Counted from the first letter of the stretch, positions 31,089 to 42,143 are shown. The stretch: DNA of 64,000 nucleotides from Sycon ciliatum (GCF_964019385.1 NC_088645.1:38570350-38634349), one strand, 5' to 3'. Program-made: numbers and translations. The notes: a model not told the origin generated them from the letters alone.

Positions 31089-33785
31089 GTAAGTCATTAT
31101 TATCCGTGATGCATTCTCGTTTGCGTATGAGTAGAAAAAAGAAATACGCAGGTGAATAAATTCAGTGGGTGTTGACCATGCCTGTGGGTTTGTTTTACGC
31201 TAAAAATTCACAAATGGCAAATGATTTTTTACTAATTATATCCACAAAAAGGTTTCGTGGGATACATATTTGCTATAATGCTACCAAGTACTGTCATGGA
31301 CATGGAAATCCGGTCGGACGTCTAGCGACCCCAGGGCGCTGGCCATGCAGCCGTAGGTAAGCAGTACTTCCTCCGCGTCATTAAAATTGTTGCTTCGCAA
31401 AAAAATTTGACTTGGCTTGTATTAGTCAGACTGTCGGAATCAGTGTTTTCTGTGTTCGAACATTGGTGTGACCCTTCCTGTGCAATGTCTACTTGTTACT
31501 GAAGCCTTGGTGGTCTCGGACTTTGTCGGATCTCTCTTCCGCACCAAGCAAATTCATCGCGCTCCGCACTATTCCGCCGCAGAGCTCATACCGTTTTTCT
31601 GGAGTTCGTGGCGTCCCACATCGTTCGTGTGGGCAGCAAGACTGCAAGCTCGGGTATACGAAACCTGGTATCTCTCCTGAATACGAAAATGTAATGCTGA
31701 AGTTGACGAGGGCAAGAACAAAGTGTTGTCAAATTTCTTATGGCGCATGTTGCTGCGAAGGTAGCAGGTCTGAAAACACCAACAAAATTGGCTAAGCGCT
31801 TGCCAAGGCAAGAAGGTGCGGAACTGCTTACCCTATTCCGCTTGAGGTTCGTTACAGAGAACTTGAAAAATACTCGCTTGCCTTCATCGCCTGCCACCTG
31901 GAGGCATGGATCGCTTGAAAACGAAGTTTCTTGACCTGAATTTGAACGCGTGTCTTGTTCAGCGTATTGTTGAGTGCTGAAGGGTCTGCCTTAAAATCTG
32001 ATGAAGACGCCGAAATTAGATGCAAGTGCAGCAAAGCTGAAGGCCAAAAACTAAAGCTTGGCCTGTCGACAATGATGTGCCTCAATTTCTAGCTGATTTC
32101 TTTGCCCTTCGCGTGGACCAACTAATTTCGAAAAATCGCTCTGGGAAGCGACAATTTTAATGAAGCGGATGAAGTATACACGTACATGTAGTATGCGCTG
32201 CTGATCGCATCAAATCAACATGACGATTCTGCACTACACGCAACGATCTGTAAGCGCTTAGGGCCAGGTTCCACTGGGGCTCCGCTGCTCGTCATCCGCT
32301 GCTTGAAACGTCATCATTACCATAGTGACCACGGCTTGAGCTGGAGCAGTGAGGCCGCGGTTCACCGTGAGCTTTCTCTATGATTCTTGATCAAAAACTG
32401 CGACCCGCGGTCGGGGCTCGACCTGTTTCCCGTATTTTGCATTGTTTTGTACGCGAGAATTGTAAATTTTAATGCGTTGCGCAGGCCGGATGACGAGGAT
32501 TTATTTATTTCACGCGGGTAGGCAGGTATCCACAATCAGTGTTGACTCGGAGACCCACGGTCGGACGAACTGCCCAGGCCTCACCACCACTGCCGTTTCC
32601 GTGCTGCCTTCTTGATACATACGTATGTACACTGTATATCATGTGCACATTCACATGTCTGAAGGTTTGTGGTTTTCCAATAAAAAATAAAAAACAAAAA
32701 AAGTAGAGCACAACCGCGGTACTGCGAATGGCGAGTGTCAGTGGAACCGCGCAGCTCCGCTGCATGCTGCCAATTGCCGCGGAGCAGCGGAGCAGCGGAG
32801 CAGCGGAGCCGCGGAGCCGCAGTGGAACCCAGCCCTTAGGCCGCCGGCCGAGGTCTATCGACTGGATTGCCATGTCCACGACAGTAGTAGCACAAACTTC
32901 AGGCTCTTCAACATTATGAAAATTAATGTTTTTTGCGAGGAAACTTCCGTGCCTTCTTTTCAGGTTGTGACGTACCTTCTCCCGTACACTGTCTCCTTCC
33001 ACATCAACAAGGTGATATACCGGCACGAGAAAACGAGAGCAAGAACAATGAATTATGTATTTGCATGATGTATATTGGTCTCGCATTAATTAAACATCGT
33101 CTGCTTTGACCCGGTTATATCACCTCATTGCTGTACATAAGTCATTGTATTTGTTCTTGTTTGGTCTTGCTTGAATATCACCTGAGGAGAAGGTATGGAA
33201 GTTTACTCGCGAAACCATTAGTTTTGAGAATGTTGTTGAAGAAACCGAGGTTTGTCCTGTCAACTTAACCAGCAGTCAACAATAATGAGTTACTTGCGTC
33301 ACCTCAAACCCGCTCGTAAGTCCAATGTCTTGAAGAGACCTGGTATATGTTTCCAAGTTGGCTATTCGAGGATCGCAGCATCTCGGCTAACTCCGAAATC
33401 CTCTCGAGTGCTGGACTCCAGGTGCCATTGTAAGATCCACAAGCGTTTTGTCCACCCGGTGCTGGAGTATGGCATGGTCATTTGTATGAGCGCTAAACAA
33501 ACCACTCTGGCTCGCCTCATCCAACAGGGTGGCCATCGCCTAATCGTAAGGGATCCTACATTGGCCTCCTGTACAATATGCATTGTCCAGATGCACATCA
33601 CCTTCTACAGAGGATGTTACCACCCCAGCAGCCCCAACACCAGCTGGCGAGTGGATGCAGTTTTTTTGTGCTCTGGAATCATTCAAACCTGCGTGTATGC
33701 ATTACTGTTAGAAATGTCTCGAGTACGTTCTATATAGCTGAGTGGCAACCTTCCCTCGAAGAACCATGCCTTTTTTTATTAGACT
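31089..33785 (+). repeat. Segment C between the ankyrin exon and the BEL/Pao insertion
   Basis: Collinear with 14246-15468 plus 20578-21878. Includes a GC-rich TIR-like repeat of about 580 bp (32257-32840) with termini GGGCCAGGTTCCACTG and CAGTGGAACCCAGCCC, and an RT thumb remnant at 33410-33600. No intact gene. Confidence 0.75.
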
Positions 33786-33790
33786 GTTGC

Positions 33791-34260
33791 TGTTCTGGAA
33801 TATTCCCAGCTTGTGGTGAATCTTGCATGACCTTTCATTGAACTCAGGTTTCATTTCTTTTATTCTAGTGCATGCTGCTGGCGCCTGATGTATTGACTAT
33901 TGTTACCGCAGGCCAGTCTCAACCTTTGCATTGTCTGAGATTCAAGTAGCGTATCGTTTGATGCATGTGCTGTCTCCATGCTTTCTAGTCGTAATATATT
34001 CACTCGTCTTTGCATTTGTGCACAGTCCTGTGGATACTCGCAGGCTGCGATTGCGCTCTCGCTTTCGTCATTCTAGAATGTATCCTTCCATGCCTTTGAA
34101 GTTTGTTAGTTGTCAGTTTTGAACTGTAGGAAGCAGTTTACAGTTTTGGTTCTTGCAGTTTTATCTCAGAGGAGAAAGTTCTTGGTCTCATACTGTTACG
34201 AGTTGCTGTTGTATCTGGTTGAACGCATGCCGAGGCAACAGAGGGCAGCATGAGTAGCCA
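33791..34260 (+). repeat. 5' LTR of the BEL/Pao element
   Basis: TGTTCTGG...GTAGCCA. The start codon of the long ORF (34250-34252) lies inside the LTR, 11 bases from its end. No convincing primer-binding site was recognised just downstream. Confidence 0.9.
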
Positions 34261-37072
34261 TAGTGGTCCTATTCGAGCCGGATCTCAGAGCCAGATCCAA
34301 GAAGTCCTGCGCGACGACGAGCAAGTCCCAGGCGCTGAGTGTAGACGGAGCTCGCGGTCTACCAAAGGGAGACCGCCAAGCAGATACGGGTTTGATAACT
34401 GGAGTGACGTTCCGGACAGCGTGAGCTCTGCAGGACATGCGCCCTCGAAAGTTTCAGGAACTGCTGCGTCGCAGGCGTCACTTCGTGCAGAGATGCTTCG
34501 TGTAGAACTTGAGGCTGCAAAGCAAATCGCTGAGCTGGAGGAGGAAGCCGAGACACGCAAGTTGGCTCGTGAGACAAGTTTGGTGCAGAAGGAACTGGAG
34601 GTTCGAAGAGCCGAGGCTGAATCTGCAGCTGCACTACGATCCGGGTCAGGGAGCAAAGTGTCGTCTCGCAAATCAGAGACTGGAAACGCTGCATCCAGTG
34701 GCAGGGCAATATTGACTGCCAAGAGTCTTGCTGAGCACGACAAGTTGGCCGGACCTGGTCGAAAATTCGTATTACCACCGCGTGAGCACTTCAGAACGAT
34801 GAGTGATGTCGGTGGAGTGAACGGACAACGCGACCACGGCAAGCCAAGGAGTTTGCAAGGTACGTTTCGTACTGTGAATGCGCCCACACAACCTGAGGCT
34901 GTATTAGGTGTGGCGGAAGACAGCCCAGCTCAGTCAAGTACATGCAGTGTCAGTGCGTTTGGCGTGCCTGCCCTGGGGGCAGTGGCGCAAGCATTCATGC
35001 GCGCGCCCGCTCAAAAGTCTGTGACCAGTACAGTGCTGTCAGTAGTGCCAGCCAAGAAGTCAATGGCCAGTGGTGCGCCTGTAGGACGTACTACAGTGTC
35101 CATACAGGCAGCTAGTATTAATGCAGTGCCTGTACAGCCAGCAATAAGCAGTGCAGCAGTACAATCAAGACTGCCTGGCAGTAACAAGAAGGCAGTATCA
35201 ATGCTGAATGCAACACCACCATGGCATACACCACAGAAGCATACAGCAGTGGCCAAACAGCAGCCACCAACACCAGTGGCAGTGCAAGAACACTCCAAGC
35301 AGGTGCTAAACCCGCAAGCAGAGTCCTTCATGCCCTACCGACCTCAACTGCAGACACTACACCCTGCTAGTTTCAGCTTTCACGTGAAGCCACTGGAGCT
35401 ACCAAAGTTCTCTGGCAAGACTAGTGACTACGACCGGTGGAAGCAGAACTTTCGCCGCGTTGTTGACGAAGATCCACTAACGACTGAAGCGTACAAACTT
35501 GCACAACTGCGTGAGTGTCTCATGCATGGCACGGCCAGCGACCTTGTTGATGGCGTGCTTGACGGCCCAGGAGCCTACCACACCATCCTTAGGGAGCTAG
35601 ATGCATGGTATGGCGGCGACAATCGCACTGTTGAGCGCCAAGAGAAGGAGATTTTGCAGTGGCCGAAGCTAAAAGAGTCAGACGACAACTTTGCCAAGTT
35701 TGTCCTCAGACTCCGGACGATGCTCATGAATATGGAGATGTGTGCAGTAACACCGGGCCGTGAGTTGTACCTATCGGTTACGCAGAAGTTGCCGAAATCG
35801 CTGTTGCTTAGGTACATGGAGAAGTATGACGATGCTGACTGTGATATTTACCAGCTAACACAGTGGCTCCTCAGACGCGTCAACACACTACGCCGTGCCG
35901 ATGAACGACTCCGGTCGACAGAAGTCACTGCCTCAGCACCAGCACCAGCAAGATCATGGTCGAAGCAGAGTGCTACAAAGTCTGAACGAACATTTGTGGC
36001 AACTAGCAAGGATGCAGGTGCCGACAGAAGCTGCCCCTCGTGTGGCAAGGCGCATCAGCTCCACCGCTGCCCCGATTTCATTAAGATGGAGGTCAGGGAC
36101 CGATGGAAAGTCATCAAGTCCAAGCCAGATGTCTGCGCCCTATGCTTCAGTCTCAATCATCGCGCAAAGACTTGTACCAGGCAACCCTGTTCAAAGTGCA
36201 GCCGCACGCATCATGACATGCTACACTACAACATCCGACGCTCGGATTCCGCTGCAGACCCATCAAATGCCGCAATCAAGGCCAACGCAGCTTCGGCCAG
36301 CAGTGGCGGTCCTGCCAAGATTGCTACAACACATTGCGCAAGTCATCAGCCAGAGATTGACAGTGGCGAGTCATTCATGGTTGTGCCTGTTGTATTCCGA
36401 CACAATGGTGTGAGCCTCCAAGGTAATGCACTCCTGGACCCAGCATCGTCCACGAGTTATGTCCAGCAGTCCGTGGCAACAGCCCTCAATGTGCGTGGAC
36501 CCAAGCGGCAGCTCGTCACTTCCGGAGTAGGCGGCAAGCAGACCGCAGCAAGACGTGAGCATGTACAGATCCAAGTGGCGGCTCTGGGCGACAAGACCAT
36601 AAACAAGCTTGAAGCTTGGGTTCTGCCCACCGTCACCGTGCCATTACCGGCAGTGAACTGGAATCAGCACAAGAGCAGCTGGCCGCATCTCAGTGATATT
36701 GACTTCCCATCCATCAAGGGCAGTCAGATCGACGCGCTTATCGGCCTGAATGCCATCGAGCTTCATGCTACTCTAGAAGAACGGCGAGCAGAAACAGCAA
36801 GAGCGCCCATTGCTCGACGAACTCCTCTCGGGTGGGTGTGCATTGGTACAGGAGTCGACACCACTCGTGCAATCACAGCTACTACACCAGCTACTAACAC
36901 AGTGCTAACTGATGGGCTGACCGAGCTAGTAGAGAAGTTCTGGCGAGATGATTCGGCGGGCACAGATAACCCACTACAGGAGACGCCTTCACCCGATGAC
37001 AGAAGAGCCGAGGAGCTCACGAGCCAATCAATCAGCTGCAACGGCAACCGGGTAACTGTCCGAATCCCATGA
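34250..37072 (+). CDS. Gag-protease of the BEL/Pao element
   Basis: 940 residues. About 77-135: charged coiled coil (RVELEAAKQIAELEEEAETR). 180-370: Ala/Gln/Thr-rich linker. From about 376: gag domain of the DUF1759 type (LPKFSGKTSDYDRWKQNF, LRECLMHGTASDLV, VERQEKEILQWPKL). 594-650: zinc-binding region (CPSCGKAHQLHRC, CALCFSLNHRAKTC, CSKCSRTHHDMLH). From about 720: retropepsin-like domain (DUF1758 type) with LLDPASSTSYV where D-S/T-G is usual, and IDALIGLNAIELH. Translation starts in the 5' LTR. It ends at a TGA, after which the same frame stays open. Confidence 0.9.
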   Translation: MSSHSGPIRAGSQSQIQEVLRDDEQVPGAECRRSSRSTKGRPPSRYGFDNWSDVPDSVSSAGHAPSKVSGTAASQASLRAEMLRVELEAAKQIAELEEEAETRKLARETSLVQKELEVRRAEAESAAALRSGSGSKVSSRKSETGNAASSGRAILTAKSLAEHDKLAGPGRKFVLPPREHFRTMSDVGGVNGQRDHGKPRSLQGTFRTVNAPTQPEAVLGVAEDSPAQSSTCSVSAFGVPALGAVAQAFMRAPAQKSVTSTVLSVVPAKKSMASGAPVGRTTVSIQAASINAVPVQPAISSAAVQSRLPGSNKKAVSMLNATPPWHTPQKHTAVAKQQPPTPVAVQEHSKQVLNPQAESFMPYRPQLQTLHPASFSFHVKPLELPKFSGKTSDYDRWKQNFRRVVDEDPLTTEAYKLAQLRECLMHGTASDLVDGVLDGPGAYHTILRELDAWYGGDNRTVERQEKEILQWPKLKESDDNFAKFVLRLRTMLMNMEMCAVTPGRELYLSVTQKLPKSLLLRYMEKYDDADCDIYQLTQWLLRRVNTLRRADERLRSTEVTASAPAPARSWSKQSATKSERTFVATSKDAGADRSCPSCGKAHQLHRCPDFIKMEVRDRWKVIKSKPDVCALCFSLNHRAKTCTRQPCSKCSRTHHDMLHYNIRRSDSAADPSNAAIKANAASASSGGPAKIATTHCASHQPEIDSGESFMVVPVVFRHNGVSLQGNALLDPASSTSYVQQSVATALNVRGPKRQLVTSGVGGKQTAARREHVQIQVAALGDKTINKLEAWVLPTVTVPLPAVNWNQHKSSWPHLSDIDFPSIKGSQIDALIGLNAIELHATLEERRAETARAPIARRTPLGWVCIGTGVDTTRAITATTPATNTVLTDGLTELVEKFWRDDSAGTDNPLQETPSPDDRRAEELTSQSISCNGNRVTVRIP

Positions 37073-40000
37073 GTCAATGACAGCGGTAAGCCACGTGTCA
37101 GGTCCAACAGAGCTCAGGCTGAGCAGCGGCTCCGCAGTCTACAACGCTCGCTACAGTCACGGCCAGCCGTGAATCAGCAGTACTCTGACGTTATGCAGAA
37201 ACACATTGCCAAGGGTTACGTGAGACGCGTGGACCCGGATGAGATAGCCAAAGACGGCAACGACCAGTGGTACCTACCCCATTTCCCGGTAGTACGCTCA
37301 GATAAATCCACGTCAAAAGTGAGAATAGTATTTGACGGTGCAGCCCGCTGGGATGGACACTCCATCAACGATGAGATGTTTACAGGTCCTGCACTTCAAA
37401 ACGACATGACCAGCGTGTTGATCCGATTCTCTTTGGAACCAGTTGCGCTTGTTGGTGATGTGTCGGAGATGTTCCTCCAAGTCAAACTGGCGGAACGTGA
37501 CCAGCGCTATCATCGCTTTCTGTGGTATGATGACAATGGCCAAGTGCAGGTGTATCAGTTCACCCGTGTGCTCTTCGGCGCTAAGGCGTCACCGTATCTG
37601 GCAGGACGAGCGGTGAAAGAGGTCATCAAGCACCACGGTGATGAGTACGACTCTGACGTCGTGCAGTGCCTAAGCAAAGACCTCTACGTTGACGACATGC
37701 TGTCATCACTACCATCCACACAGCGTGCCATCCAGGCCAGAGAGCAAACGCAGCAGCTACTTGCCAAGGGCGGTTTTCACATGCGAAAATGGCTGTCGAA
37801 CAAAGCTGAAGTGATGAACACCATACCAGAGGAAGATAGGTCACCTGATGTTGTCCGAGATGTGGACAGTGACACCAGCCTCCCAACTGTCAAGACTCTC
37901 GGCGTCAGTTGGAACGCCGAGAAGGATGCCTTCACCTTCCAGCATCAAATGAAGGACATCACGACATTCACCCGACGCTCTGTGTTGCGCGGCCTGGCCT
38001 CCATATTCGATCCGCGTGGCCTGATCTCGCCATACGTCATCACGGCTAAGGTACTCCTGCAGGATGCCTGGTTGCTGGGACAGGGATGGGACGACCTGCT
38101 GCCAAAGGAACAAGTCGTCAAGTGGCAGGGTTGGTTCCAAGGCCTCCCAGACCTGAGTAACCTGGAGATCAGCCGCTGTTTCAAGGATCCACAACAGCCA
38201 TCCGAAGACGCCAGTCTTTCCGTGCACTGCTTCTCCGACGCCTCAGATCGGGCGATAGCAGCCGCTGTGTATGTCAGAGCCAGCTACCCAGACGGTACCA
38301 CCCGAATAACGCTAGCGATGTCGAAAGCGAAGCCGGCACCAGTGAGGCGACAGACGATCCCGCAGCTTGAACTGAGAGCAGCTGTGCTTGGCGTTCGCGT
38401 TAGTCATCTCGTCGCTGAATCCATCGGTATCCCAGTGTCAGCTCACACATTTTGGACGGACTCGATGAACGTCTTGGGCTGGGTCCAAAGCCACAGCCGG
38501 CGCTACAAAGTGGACATTGGCAACCGAATCTCTGAGCTCCAGACCTCAACGAGAGCACACCAGTGGCGACATGTTCCCCGAAAGAACAACCCTGCAGACA
38601 AAGGTACTCGTGGTTTGTCTGCTGCATTACTGTGCCGTGACGCAGTGTGGTGGTCCGGTCCACAGTTTCTTCGCCAGCAGCCAGATGAGTGGCCTCAGAT
38701 GAAGGAAGTCAGCACATCCTCGCTGCCTGGTCAGCTCAAGACGGCGCTAGTTGCAGTCGTCCCTCCACCCTCCGAGATCCTGGGTCGCTTTAGCACATGG
38801 TCGCGACTGGTACGCGTGACAGCATGGTGCAAGCGATTTGTGGCAAACTGTCGGCAGGCAGTCAGTGACAGCAAGTCCACGAAGGGGGATGCCGCATCGG
38901 ACAGCCAGTCCAGCACGCCAGTGAGAATGCCAGTACAGCTTGGCGGCACCCGCTCCATCAGTGTTCCAGTTCTCAGCACTGACGAAGTATCAGTAGCAGA
39001 GCGGCACTGGATTGCAACTGCCCAGAAGGATTGCCATGGTACAGCATACCATCGTCTACAGTCTAGGCAACCGATGTTGAAATCGGACCCTCTGGCACCT
39101 CTCTGTCCCCAGTTCGATAGTGCAACAGAGTCACCCCTGATGACGGTAGGAGGTCGATTGCAAGCTACAAAGAACATGCCAAGTGGCGTACGCCACCCAG
39201 TCATCCTACCAGCAAAGCACCGAGTAACCCAGCTGATAATCGAACAGGAAGATCATCGGTGCTTCCATGCAGTTGGGCCACAGCATCTTCTGGCCAATCT
39301 GCGACAACGCTACTGGATTGTTCACGGAACATCGACAGTCAAGGCCGTTCGAAGCAACTGCGTTACTTGCCGTAAGAACCGTGCGGAGCCAGCGTCCCAG
39401 ATGATGGGCCAGATTCCAGACTTCCGAGTTGCAGGCCCGTTGAAACCGTTCAGACGTACAGGAGTTGATTACGCGGGTCCCTTCCTGACCAAGCAGGGCC
39501 GAGGTAAGACGCAGGCTAAGCGGTACCTGTGCCTGTTCACTTGCCTTGAGACTCGTGCCTGTCACCTAGAGGTATCCTATGGCCTTTCCACTGAGTCATT
39601 CCTGTTAGCATTTGAGAGATTCACAAAGCGCCGTGGTGTCCCGCTTGAAATGGTCAGCGACAACGGGACCAACTTCACTGCCGCGGAGCGAGAACTCCGT
39701 GAGGCCGTCCGGGCCATGGACAAGGAGAAGATCGAGAAGAGACTGGTCAGTGATGGCGTGCGATGGCGCTTCAACCCACCTAGAGCACCACATTTCGGCG
39801 GCGTATTCGAATCCCTCATCAAGACGGCTAAGCGCGGACTCACAGCAGTACTTGGGAAAGCGGACGTCACAGATGAAGAGTTAGTGACTGCCATGTGCCA
39901 GGTTGAGGGCATGATGAACTCGCGCCCGCTGACAGTTGTAAGTGCCGATGCAGCTGATTTGCAGCCTCTAACACCAGCACATTTCCTCGTCGGACGACTC

Positions 40001-40354
40001 GACCCACCAATGGCTCTGGAAGTGAAAGCAGACGAGCACCCCTGCAGAGACCCACGCAAACGTTGGTTGTATGTTCAGCGGCTTGTAGCAGACGTGTGGA
40101 ACAGGTGGCGAGATGAGTATGTTCCCTTGTTGAATGTCCGTCGTAAGTGGCAACGTCAAGGTCGCAATGTAGCCGTAGGTGACATCATGCTGTGTCTTAC
40201 ATCAAACACTCCCCGTGGAACATGGCCCATGGGTAGAGTCACAGCAGTGCATCCTGGTGCAGACAAGCTCGTCCGAGTAGTGGATATTAAGATCGACGAC
40301 AAGATCTACCGACGGTCTATCCACCATCTAGTACCTATTCTGGACACCGAGTAG
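37073..40354 (+). CDS. RT, RNase H and integrase of the BEL/Pao element
   Basis: Same frame as the gag-protease ORF. The first ATG is at 37169 (1061 residues), but homology already starts before it, so expression depends on passing the TGA. RT: KVRIVFDGAARWDGHSIND, ALVGDVSEMFLQVKL and DLYVDDMLSSL (catalytic, about residue 172). RNase H-like: VHCFSDASDRAIAAAVY (about 350), LELRAAVLG and FWTDSMNVL. Integrase: zinc site H...H, CVTCRKNRA (about 674-737), core D-D-E in GVDYAGPFL (about 765), VSDNGTNFTAA (about 830) and FGGVFESLIKTAKRGL (about 878). The C-terminal DUF5641-type domain ends with RRSIHHLVPI. Confidence 0.92.
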   Translation, partial: VNDSGKPRVRSNRAQAEQRLRSLQRSLQSRPAVNQQYSDVMQKHIAKGYVRRVDPDEIAKDGNDQWYLPHFPVVRSDKSTSKVRIVFDGAARWDGHSINDEMFTGPALQNDMTSVLIRFSLEPVALVGDVSEMFLQVKLAERDQRYHRFLWYDDNGQVQVYQFTRVLFGAKASPYLAGRAVKEVIKHHGDEYDSDVVQCLSKDLYVDDMLSSLPSTQRAIQAREQTQQLLAKGGFHMRKWLSNKAEVMNTIPEEDRSPDVVRDVDSDTSLPTVKTLGVSWNAEKDAFTFQHQMKDITTFTRRSVLRGLASIFDPRGLISPYVITAKVLLQDAWLLGQGWDDLLPKEQVVKWQGWFQGLPDLSNLEISRCFKDPQQPSEDASLSVHCFSDASDRAIAAAVYVRASYPDGTTRITLAMSKAKPAPVRRQTIPQLELRAAVLGVRVSHLVAESIGIPVSAHTFWTDSMNVLGWVQSHSRRYKVDIGNRISELQTSTRAHQWRHVPRKNNPADKGTRGLSAALLCRDAVWWSGPQFLRQQPDEWPQMKEVSTSSLPGQLKTALVAVVPPPSEILGRFSTWSRLVRVTAWCKRFVANCRQAVSDSKSTKGDAASDSQSSTPVRMPVQLGGTRSISVPVLSTDEVSVAERHWIATAQKDCHGTAYHRLQSRQPMLKSDPLAPLCPQFDSATESPLMTVGGRLQATKNMPSGVRHPVILPAKHRVTQLIIEQEDHRCFHAVGPQHLLANLRQRYWIVHGTSTVKAVRSNCVTCRKNRAEPASQMMGQIPDFRVAGPLKPFRRTGVDYAGPFLTKQGRGKTQAKRYLCLFTCLETRACHLEVSYGLSTESFLLAFERFTKRRGVPLEMVSDNGTNFTAAERELREAVRAMDKEKIEKRLVSDGVRWRFNPPRAPHFGGVFESLIKTAKRGLTAVLGKADVTDEELVTAMCQVEGMMNSRPLTVVSADAADLQPLTPAHFLVGRLDPPMALEVKADEHPCRDPRKRWLYVQRLVADVWNRWRDEYVPLLNVRRKWQRQGRNVAVGDIMLCLTSNTPRGTWPMGRVTAVHPGADKLVRVVDIKIDDKIYRRSIHHLVPILDTE

Positions 40355-40497
40355 TTTGTGCCTTGTGTATCTGAAGTGCTACAGGCAGCCCTGTGACAGT
40401 ACTCTCTCTCTCTCAACCTATGAAGTTTTTCTTTCATCATACAGTACCGTAGTAGTACTCACTCGTCACAGTTTGTTTGCTGACCCTGTGCTCGTGA

Positions 40498-40510
40498 GTG
40501 AAGGGGGATA
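40498..40510 (+). promoter_or_regulatory. Polypurine tract of the BEL/Pao element
   Basis: GTGAAGGGGGATA abuts the 3' LTR. Confidence 0.75.
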
Positions 40511-40979
40511 TGTTCTGGAATATTCCCAGCTTGTGGTGAATCTTGCATTACCTTTCATTGAACTCAGGTTTCATTTCTTTTATTCTAGTGCATGCTGCTG
40601 GCGCCTGATGTATTGACTATTGTTACCGCAGGCCAGTCTCAACCTTTGCATTGTCTGAGATTCAAGTAGCGTATCGTTTGATGCATGTGCTGTCTCCATG
40701 CTATCTAGTCGTAATATATTCACTCGTCTTTGCATTTGTGCACAGTCCTGTGCATACTCGCAGGCTGCGATTGCGCTCTCGCTTTCGTCATTCTAGAATG
40801 TATACTTCCATGCCTTTGAAGTTTGTTAGTTGTCAGTTTTGAACTGTAGGAAGCAGTTTACAGTTTTGGTTCTTGCAGTTTATCTCAGAGGAGAAAGTTC
40901 TTGGTCTCATACTGTTACGAGTTGCTGTTGTATCTGGTTGAACGCATGCCGGGGCAACAGAGGGCAGCATGAGTAGCCA
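40511..40979 (+). repeat. 3' LTR of the BEL/Pao element
   Basis: 469 bp, near-identical partner of 33791-34260. Confidence 0.95.
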
Positions 40980-40984
40980 GTTGC

Positions 40985-41249
40985 TTTCCTCTGGTGTCAA
41001 ACCAGATGAAATAAAACAAATTGACCTTAGCGGAAGGCGAAGAGTTTGTAGATTTTCGTTCTCCTGCACTTCTGTCAGAGACGAGGTGTTATCCAGAGGG
41101 CTCATAGTCGACGGAGCTTAATTATTAGTACTGTTGGTTGGTGATGGAACTGTAGTCTCTGTCCATATATGTGGTGTCCCAAAGCGGGAAGAGAAGCCTG
41201 TGGATGGATGAAGTTCACGACTGGCACTGTATTTGTAAATGTTGTACCC
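40985..41249 (+). repeat. Segment C continuing after the BEL/Pao element
   Basis: Collinear with 21884-22212 (TCTGTCAGAGACGAGGTGTT and GGCACTGTATTTGTAAATG shared), with a roughly 55-bp deletion relative to segment B. Confidence 0.75.
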
Positions 41250-42143
41250 AAGTCCACCCATTGTACTCAACCAGTGAGGAGTGGCTGAAGCGAAGCCTCC
41301 CCATCATTAGCGCAGAACTCGGGGATTGGTCCCTTACAGTAAACGAGACCAAGACCGAATTCTTGCATCTGACATCAACTTCAGACTCCTGGCGGTCCAG
41401 CAGGCAGCTAGGGTCCCTCATTGGCGACAGTGAGGACCTGGAGCGGAGGAAAGACCTCGCTTCGAGTGCATACGGCAGGATGTATAGCCTCTGGCTGAGG
41501 CGTGGGAAGGTCAGTGAGCAGAGGCGCATCCGCCTGTATAATGCCCTGGTTCTGCCCGTTCTTTTGTATAACTGCGGCGCATGGGGGCTCACGGCAGCAC
41601 AAGCAGAATCGCTTAACGTTTTCCACCGGAAGCAGCTCCGACGGCTCATTGGCATAGTCTACCCAGCCAGGATGTCAAATACTGAGCTGTATGAGAGGTG
41701 CAACACGGAACCACTATCTGACATCGTGGACAGGAGAAGATGGCAGCTAACCGGCCATATTCTCCGTATGGACAGGGATGCGCCGCCATGGATCGCGCTG
41801 ACGGGCTATTTTGCGGGAGATGCCAAGGCTGGGCGTGGACGTCCAAGGACATCCATTGCGACGCGCATCACAAGCGACTTACAGAGGAGGAACATCGACT
41901 TGAAGCGCAGCAGTCAGCTGGGGAATGTGAGGGCCATCGCTCTGGACAAGCTTACATGGAGAAATCTGGCCGACAATCCATGATCTGGCGTCACAGGTCA
42001 TCAGTGCGCCGTGTTAATAATTACCTTGATACTGGAATTTGATCATAGGAGATAGGACAGAAGCGGAACGTATAATTATACCCACTTAATTATATTATTA
42101 CGCGTGCTGTGGTATTATTATTATTATTATTATTAAGTCCACC
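41250..42143 (+). mobile_element. 5'-truncated non-LTR insertion with 9-bp duplication
   Basis: AAGTCCACC at 41250-41258 and 42135-42143 flanks an 876-bp insert (41259-42134) with a (ATT)n tail. The site is single and uninterrupted in segment B (22213-22221). Confidence 0.9.
41260..41983 (+). pseudogene. Non-LTR RT C-terminal region
   Basis: About 240 open codons. Starts after the RT palm (EELSITAELGDW-like stretch: LPIISAELGDWSLTVNETKT), continues with the thumb (YGRMYSLWLRRGKVSEQRRI, VLPVLLYNCGAWGLT) and the C-terminal RRRWQLTGHILRM and GRGRPRTS motifs seen in RTE/I-type endonuclease-RT proteins. No YADD box, because the 5' part was never copied. The frame opens upstream in host sequence only by chance. 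Confidence 0.8.

Larger units (their letters stand above)
33786..40984 (+). mobile_element. BEL/Pao LTR retrotransposon, complete ends
   Basis: 33791-40979 with LTRs of 470 and 469 bp, flanked by GTTGC (33786-33790, 40980-40984). The same site in segment B (21879-21883) is empty, proving a post-duplication insertion. The LTRs differ by five substitutions and one 1-bp indel by eye (about 1%), so it is young. Gag-protease and RT-RNase H-integrase are in one frame, interrupted only by a TGA at 37070-37072. Confidence 0.95.

Noticed and set aside
34261..34290. TGGTCCTATTCGAGCCGG as a BEL primer-binding site
   Set aside because: It starts TGG, but its complement places a T-loop-like CTCGAAT too close to the CCA end to match a tRNA.
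34285..40159. Several minus-strand open frames of 60-200 codons
   Set aside because: They are antisense shadows of the BEL/Pao gag-pol. No domains, and strand bias follows the plus-strand gene.
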